Source: JBQCEE01 sp051960575
GTDB taxonomy: Bacteria > Actinomycetota > Actinomycetes > Mycobacteriales > Jatrophihabitantaceae
Assembly: GCF_051960575.1 (NCBI RefSeq)
Contig: NZ_JBQCEE010000406.1
Location: 1 to 9,179, forward strand
Length of the DNA: 9,179 nt
Reading direction: 5' to 3'
The position numbers and the translations under genes are program-made. Every line of letters starts with the position of its first letter. The first letter of the stretch is position 1. Of this stretch, positions 6,179-9,179 are shown piece after piece. Under the pieces are notes generated by a model. That model saw only the letters and a program-made list of their open reading frames with translations, ran no database searches and was not told the DNA's origin.

Positions 6179-7426
6179 ATGACCGATCGACCCGGCTCGA
6201 CCCCGCAGGAGGCGGCGCCCGAGGGCGCCGCCTCCGCGGCCGTCGTCCCCACCTCGTCCAACGGCACGCGTCCGGATGCCCGTCGCACGCCCCTGCAGGG
6301 GTCGACCCTCGACGGCGGCCCGACCGGGCGCACCATGCCGGCCGACTTCGGCATCGCCGTGCGGCCCGGCACCGGCAGCGACACCCTGCGGGCGGAGCGC
6401 GAGCGGGGCGCGCGCCGGCAGTCGTTGCGCGGGTTCGAGGACACCTACACCGACATCGTCGACTACATCGTCCGGATCACCCACCGCATCTGGGAGGACC
6501 AGGACGTCGGCTACATCTACGACACCTATGCGCCCGGGTGCTTCGTGTACGACGACCACGGCGCGCACTACGGCGTCGAGCGCGTCGTCGAGGGCACCAT
6601 CGCGAGCATCCACGCCTTCCCGGACACGCGGTCGTGGGCCGACGAGATCATCTGGGCCGGCGACGACGAGCAGGGCTTCGTCACGTCGCACCGCTACATC
6701 ACCACCGGGCACCACCTCGGCCCGTGGGCGTGGGGGCCCGCCACCCGCCGCAAGGTCAACCTCTGGGGCATCGCGAACTGCGTTGTGCGCGAGAACGAGA
6801 TCTTCGAGGAGTGGGTGCTCTACAACATGACCTCGAAGTTCATGCAGCTCGGCATCGACGTCGCCTGGGCCGCCAAGCAGTACGGCAACGAACTGAACCG
6901 CATCAGCGCCGACCGGCACGTCGGTGAGGTGGCGCGGCTCGAGGGCGGCCGGCAGCCCGAGTACTACCCCGAGTCGGGTGCACGGTCGTTCGACGTCGAA
7001 CACTTCGTGCGTGCGCTCTGGCACAACCTCTACAACCGTCGAGACCTGAGCAGCGTCGACCGCGCGTACACGTCCACCGCGCGCTGGCGCGGTCCGTCGA
7101 ACCGCGTCGGCTACGGCCGGCAGGACGTGAAGGGCATCGCGCGGTCGTTGCTCGCGACCTTCCCGGACCTCGGCATGCAGGTCGACGAGGTGTACTGGAT
7201 GGGCAACGAGGCCGACGGGTTCCGGGTCTCGCTGCGTTGGACGGCGCAGGGCACGCACCGCGGACATGCCCTGTACGGGCCGCCGACAGGACGCCGGGTG
7301 CACCTCTGGGGCATCGACCAGCTCTACATCCGTGGTGGCCGCGTCACGGAGGACTGGATGATGTTCAACGAGTTCGACGTGCTCGCCCAGATCCTCAGCG
7401 ACGAGCCGGCCGAGCTGCTCGGGTGA
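6179..7426 (+). CDS. Tandem SnoaL/NTF2-like domain protein
   Basis: Two NTF2-fold domains in one 415-residue chain. Domain 1 spans about 87-225 and domain 2 about 274-405. They look like an internal duplication: both contain FPD (147-149, 328-330), then a strand with R/T and TGHHLGPWAWGPATRRKVNLWGI (starting near 176) against QGTHRGHALYGPP, TGRRVHLWGID, and then EEWVLYN (210-216) against EDWMMFN (391-397). NTF2-like proteins include cyclases, isomerases, hydrolases and dehydratases with a pocket in the cone; the conserved His, Trp and Asp/Glu could line one, but no reaction can be assigned. No signal peptide, so probably cytoplasmic. The first 52 residues are Ala/Pro/Gly/Thr-rich and overlie a perfect GC hairpin (6208-6235). 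No clear ribosome-binding site precedes ATG 6179, so ATG 6335 (MPADFGI) is a possible real start. It lies 10 bp after the receptor gene and 10 bp before the amidase, so it belongs to the cluster. Confidence 0.85.
   Translation: MTDRPGSTPQEAAPEGAASAAVVPTSSNGTRPDARRTPLQGSTLDGGPTGRTMPADFGIAVRPGTGSDTLRAERERGARRQSLRGFEDTYTDIVDYIVRITHRIWEDQDVGYIYDTYAPGCFVYDDHGAHYGVERVVEGTIASIHAFPDTRSWADEIIWAGDDEQGFVTSHRYITTGHHLGPWAWGPATRRKVNLWGIANCVVRENEIFEEWVLYNMTSKFMQLGIDVAWAAKQYGNELNRISADRHVGEVARLEGGRQPEYYPESGARSFDVEHFVRALWHNLYNRRDLSSVDRAYTSTARWRGPSNRVGYGRQDVKGIARSLLATFPDLGMQVDEVYWMGNEADGFRVSLRWTAQGTHRGHALYGPPTGRRVHLWGIDQLYIRGGRVTEDWMMFNEFDVLAQILSDEPAELLG
6208..6235 (+). terminator. Strong GC hairpin, possible terminator after the ABC operon
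   Basis: GGAGGCGGCGCCC (6208-6220) and GGGCGCCGCCTCC (6223-6235) are exact reverse complements: a 13-bp stem, or 12 bp with a CGAG tetraloop. No T-run follows; actinobacterial terminators can lack one. It lies 40 bp after the receptor stop but inside the apparent start of the NTF2-like gene. It may act as a partial terminator or mRNA-stabilising element, or lie upstream of the true start of that gene. Confidence 0.45.
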
Positions 7427-7449
7427 CCGTCCGGTCATGGTGACGGTCA
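7424..7449 (+). promoter_or_regulatory. Stem-loop across the NTF2-like stop and amidase start
   Basis: TGACCGTC (7424-7431) pairs with GACGGTCA (7442-7449), an 8-bp stem whose 10-base loop holds ATG 7437 and the start of the alternative GTG 7440. The stop codon of the upstream gene forms the base of the 5' arm. A competing palindrome, TGACCG-TC-CGGTCA, lies at 7424-7437. A ribosome finishing the upstream gene would open the stem, which would couple amidase synthesis to it. The amidase start has no clear Shine-Dalgarno sequence, in line with this. A DNA operator with three GGTCA half-sites is an alternative reading. Confidence 0.4.
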
Positions 7450-8231
7450 GCTGTTGCGAGCTGGCGCCGCAGGTCGGCGACCTCGCCGGCAACGTGCGGC
7501 TGGCGACGCTCGCGATCGAGGCGGCCGTCCGGGACGGTGCCGACGTCGTGGTGCTGCCCGAATTGGCGACCAGCGGCTACGTCTTCGAGTCGCCGGACGA
7601 GGCGCGCGGCCTCGCCGTCGGGCGCGACGATGCACTGTTCGAGCGGTGGCGGGCGGCGGCCGGGAGCGCCGTCGTCGTCGCCGGCTTCGCCGAGCTGGGC
7701 GACGACGGCGAGGTCTACAACAGTGCGGTGCTGCTGCACCCGGGCGGCGCCGTCGTCTACCGCAAGACCCACCTGTGGGACCGCGAGAAGCTGTTCTTCA
7801 CGCCCGGTGCCGAACTGCCGCCGGTGGTCGACACCGTCGTCGGACGCATCGGGGTGATGGTCTGCTACGACCTCGAGTTCCCGGAGCTGACCCGGTCGGT
7901 GGCGCTGCGCGGGGCGGAGCTGCTCGCGGTGCCGACGAACTGGCCCTGGGGTGACCGGCCGGCCGGGCAACCCTGCGGCGAGATCATCATCGCGATGGCG
8001 GCGGCGCGCGTGAACCGGCTGCCGATCGCCTGCTGCGACCGCCGGGGCGTCGAGCGGGGGCAGCGGTGGAACCAGGCGACCGCAGTCATCGACGAGCAGG
8101 GCTGGCCCGTCGCCGACGCCCTCGCCGACGGCGTCGCGACGGCACGGCTCGACCTGACCCGTGCCGCCGACAAGCGGATCTCACCGCGCAACGACCTGCT
8201 GGCCGATCGCCGCACCGATCTCTACCCGTGA
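7437..8231 (+). CDS. Nitrilase-superfamily C-N hydrolase (amidase)
   Basis: Cytoplasmic hydrolase of an amide or related C-N bond, giving an acid and ammonia or an amine. The 264-residue chain has the Glu-Lys-Cys triad of the family: E42 in VLPELATSGY, K110 in YRKTHLWDREK, and nucleophile C143 in MVCYDLEFPE, which matches the amidase/carbamoylase branches better than true nitrilases. The length is normal for a single domain. It starts 10 bp after the NTF2-like gene with no ribosome-binding site and a hairpin around the start, so translation is probably coupled; GTG 7440 is an alternative start. In context it should release nitrogen from the imported compound or an intermediate. The amide substrate cannot be named. 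N-carbamoyl-amine, short aliphatic amide or omega-amide substrates are all open. Confidence 0.92.
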   Translation: MVTVSCCELAPQVGDLAGNVRLATLAIEAAVRDGADVVVLPELATSGYVFESPDEARGLAVGRDDALFERWRAAAGSAVVVAGFAELGDDGEVYNSAVLLHPGGAVVYRKTHLWDREKLFFTPGAELPPVVDTVVGRIGVMVCYDLEFPELTRSVALRGAELLAVPTNWPWGDRPAGQPCGEIIIAMAAARVNRLPIACCDRRGVERGQRWNQATAVIDEQGWPVADALADGVATARLDLTRAADKRISPRNDLLADRRTDLYP

Positions 8232-8235
8232 CCGA

Positions 8236-8241
8236 TACAGT
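8236..8241 (+). promoter_or_regulatory. Possible -10 box for the LacI-family gene
   Basis: TACAGT (in GATACAGT) fits the TANNNT form and would start a transcript about 20 bases before the ribosome-binding site and ATG 8269. No convincing -35 box is present about 17 bp upstream. The gene may be read only from the operon. Confidence 0.22.
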
Positions 8242-8268
8242 GCGCCCGTCGAGAGGAGCGCGTCGGCC

Positions 8269-9179
8269 ATGACCGTGACGAGTCACGACGTCGCCCGTCT
8301 CGCCGGGGTGTCGCAACCGACGGTGTCGCGGGCGCTGCGCGGTGACACGCGCGTCGCCGAGGCGACGCGACAGCGCATCCAGGCCGCCGCGGCGCAGCTC
8401 GGGTACGTCGCGAGCGAGCTCGGACGCAACCTCTCGACCAGGTCGACCCGGCAGATCGCCATGGTGGCCGACCTCCGCAACGAGCTGTACCCGACCCTCG
8501 TGGCCCCGCTGCACGACCGGCTCGCCGAGCACGGCTACCGCATGATGCTGCTCGCCGAGCGTGGTGACGACACCGCTGCGTTCGAGCGGTTGCTCGACCG
8601 TTCGGTCGACGGCGCCATCCTCACCACGACGACACTGCGCTCGTCGCTGTCGCAGGAACTCGCTCGCCGGCACCTGCCGTTCGTCGAACTCAACCGCATC
8701 TCGGGGCGGCGGGGCGTCGACGGTGTCACCGCGGACAACGTGGGGGGAGCGCGGTCGGTGGCCCGGCTGTTCGCCGAGCGCGGGCACCGCCGCGTCGCCG
8801 CGGTGTTCGGCGCGCGCACGACGAGCACCGGCCGCGATCGCGAGGACGGCTTCCGCCATGGCCTCGCCGAGGCGGGGATCGAACTGCCCGACCGCTGGGT
8901 GACGCACGGCGGGTTCGGTCACGACGACGGCGAGCGCGGGTTCGCACGGGTGATGACCGGCCGGCATCGTCCGACGGCGGTCTTCTGCGTCGGCGACGCG
9001 GTCGCGGTCGGTGCGCTCAACGAGGCGCGGCGGCAGGGTCTGTCGGTGCCGGACGACGTCTCCGTCGTCGGCTTCGACGACCTGGCCATCGCGTCGTGGC
9101 CGGTCATCCGGCTGACCAGCGTGCGGGTCGACTTCACCGCCATGGCCGCCGCCGCGGCCGACCAGCTCGTGCGCCGTCT
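8269..9179 (+). CDS. LacI-family transcriptional regulator (3' end outside window)
   Basis: DNA-binding repressor or activator of the LacI/GalR family; 303 codons are visible and about 35-40 residues are probably missing beyond the right edge. The N-terminal helix-turn-helix is clear (SHDVARLAGVSQPTVSRALRG, residues 5-25) and is followed by the hinge helix region (about 45-60, LGYVASELGRNLSTRST). The effector domain is periplasmic-binding-protein-like: IAMVADLRNELYP at the start, ADNVGGARSVARLFAERGHRRVA (155-177), and VPDDVSVVGFDDLAIASW (260-277). The start is ATG 8269 with AGGAG ten bases upstream, a slightly long spacing. It lies 37 bp after the amidase on the same strand, so it probably senses the transported solute or a product and controls this cluster. 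The ATACGTAT dyad in the HisD-like promoter is a candidate operator. Confidence 0.93.
   Translation, partial: MTVTSHDVARLAGVSQPTVSRALRGDTRVAEATRQRIQAAAAQLGYVASELGRNLSTRSTRQIAMVADLRNELYPTLVAPLHDRLAEHGYRMMLLAERGDDTAAFERLLDRSVDGAILTTTTLRSSLSQELARRHLPFVELNRISGRRGVDGVTADNVGGARSVARLFAERGHRRVAAVFGARTTSTGRDREDGFRHGLAEAGIELPDRWVTHGGFGHDDGERGFARVMTGRHRPTAVFCVGDAVAVGALNEARRQGLSVPDDVSVVGFDDLAIASWPVIRLTSVRVDFTAMAAAAADQLVRR

Noticed and set aside
5110..6444. 444-codon minus-strand open frame over the binding-protein gene
   Set aside because: No recognisable domain, repetitive Arg/Gly/Val/Asp composition, and the plus strand carries an unmistakable lipoprotein receptor.
6152..7492. 446-codon minus-strand open frame over the NTF2-like gene
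   Set aside because: Pro/Arg/Val/Ala-rich, no domain, opposite a gene with duplicated conserved motifs.

Overview
The window is high-GC DNA with G/C-ending codons, divergent promoters without ribosome-binding sites, a lipoprotein with a Gly/Ser-rich linker after its lipobox cysteine, and a class III cyclase of actinobacterial type. It most likely comes from a high-GC actinobacterium (Actinomycetota). The lineage cannot be fixed more closely from sequence alone; an acidimicrobial or related environmental group is possible.

Layout: (1) 22-816, a membrane-anchored class III adenylate cyclase. It is convergent with, and overlaps by 9 bp, (2) a LysR-type regulator on the minus strand (808-1737). 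(3) A compact divergent control region (1738-1821) holds a perfect LysR-type operator, two opposing promoters that both appear to give leaderless transcripts, and a second palindrome centred on ATACGTAT. (4) 1822-3139 is a HisD/HpsN-family zinc alcohol dehydrogenase interrupted by one frameshift near 2230-2234. (5) 3194-6168 is a CUT2 (ribose/fructose-type) ABC importer: single-domain ATPase, permease and substrate-binding lipoprotein. (6) 6179-7426 is a protein with two tandem SnoaL/NTF2-like domains. (7) 7437-8231 is a nitrilase-superfamily amidase. (8) 8269-9179 is a LacI-family regulator that runs off the window.

Everything from 1822 to the right edge is on the plus strand and closely packed, so it reads as one catabolic island. 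A polyol- or sugar-like solute would be imported by the CUT2 transporter. An alcohol group would be oxidised to an acid by the HisD-like enzyme, an amide or nitrile-type C-N bond cleaved by the amidase, and an unknown step carried out or assisted by the tandem NTF2-fold protein. A divergent LysR regulator and a distal LacI regulator would provide control. The transporter and enzyme families are clear; the substrate and the pathway as a whole are inference. I do not recognise this combination as a described pathway.

Most unusual points: the frameshift in an otherwise intact HisD homologue; the textbook LysR operator placed to control both divergent promoters; a perfect 13-bp GC hairpin inside the apparent N-terminus of the NTF2-like gene, which questions its start; a hairpin that holds the amidase start codon in its loop; and an Asn-to-Ala change at the transition-state position of the cyclase. 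No RNA genes, CRISPR arrays, insertion sequences or origins were seen.
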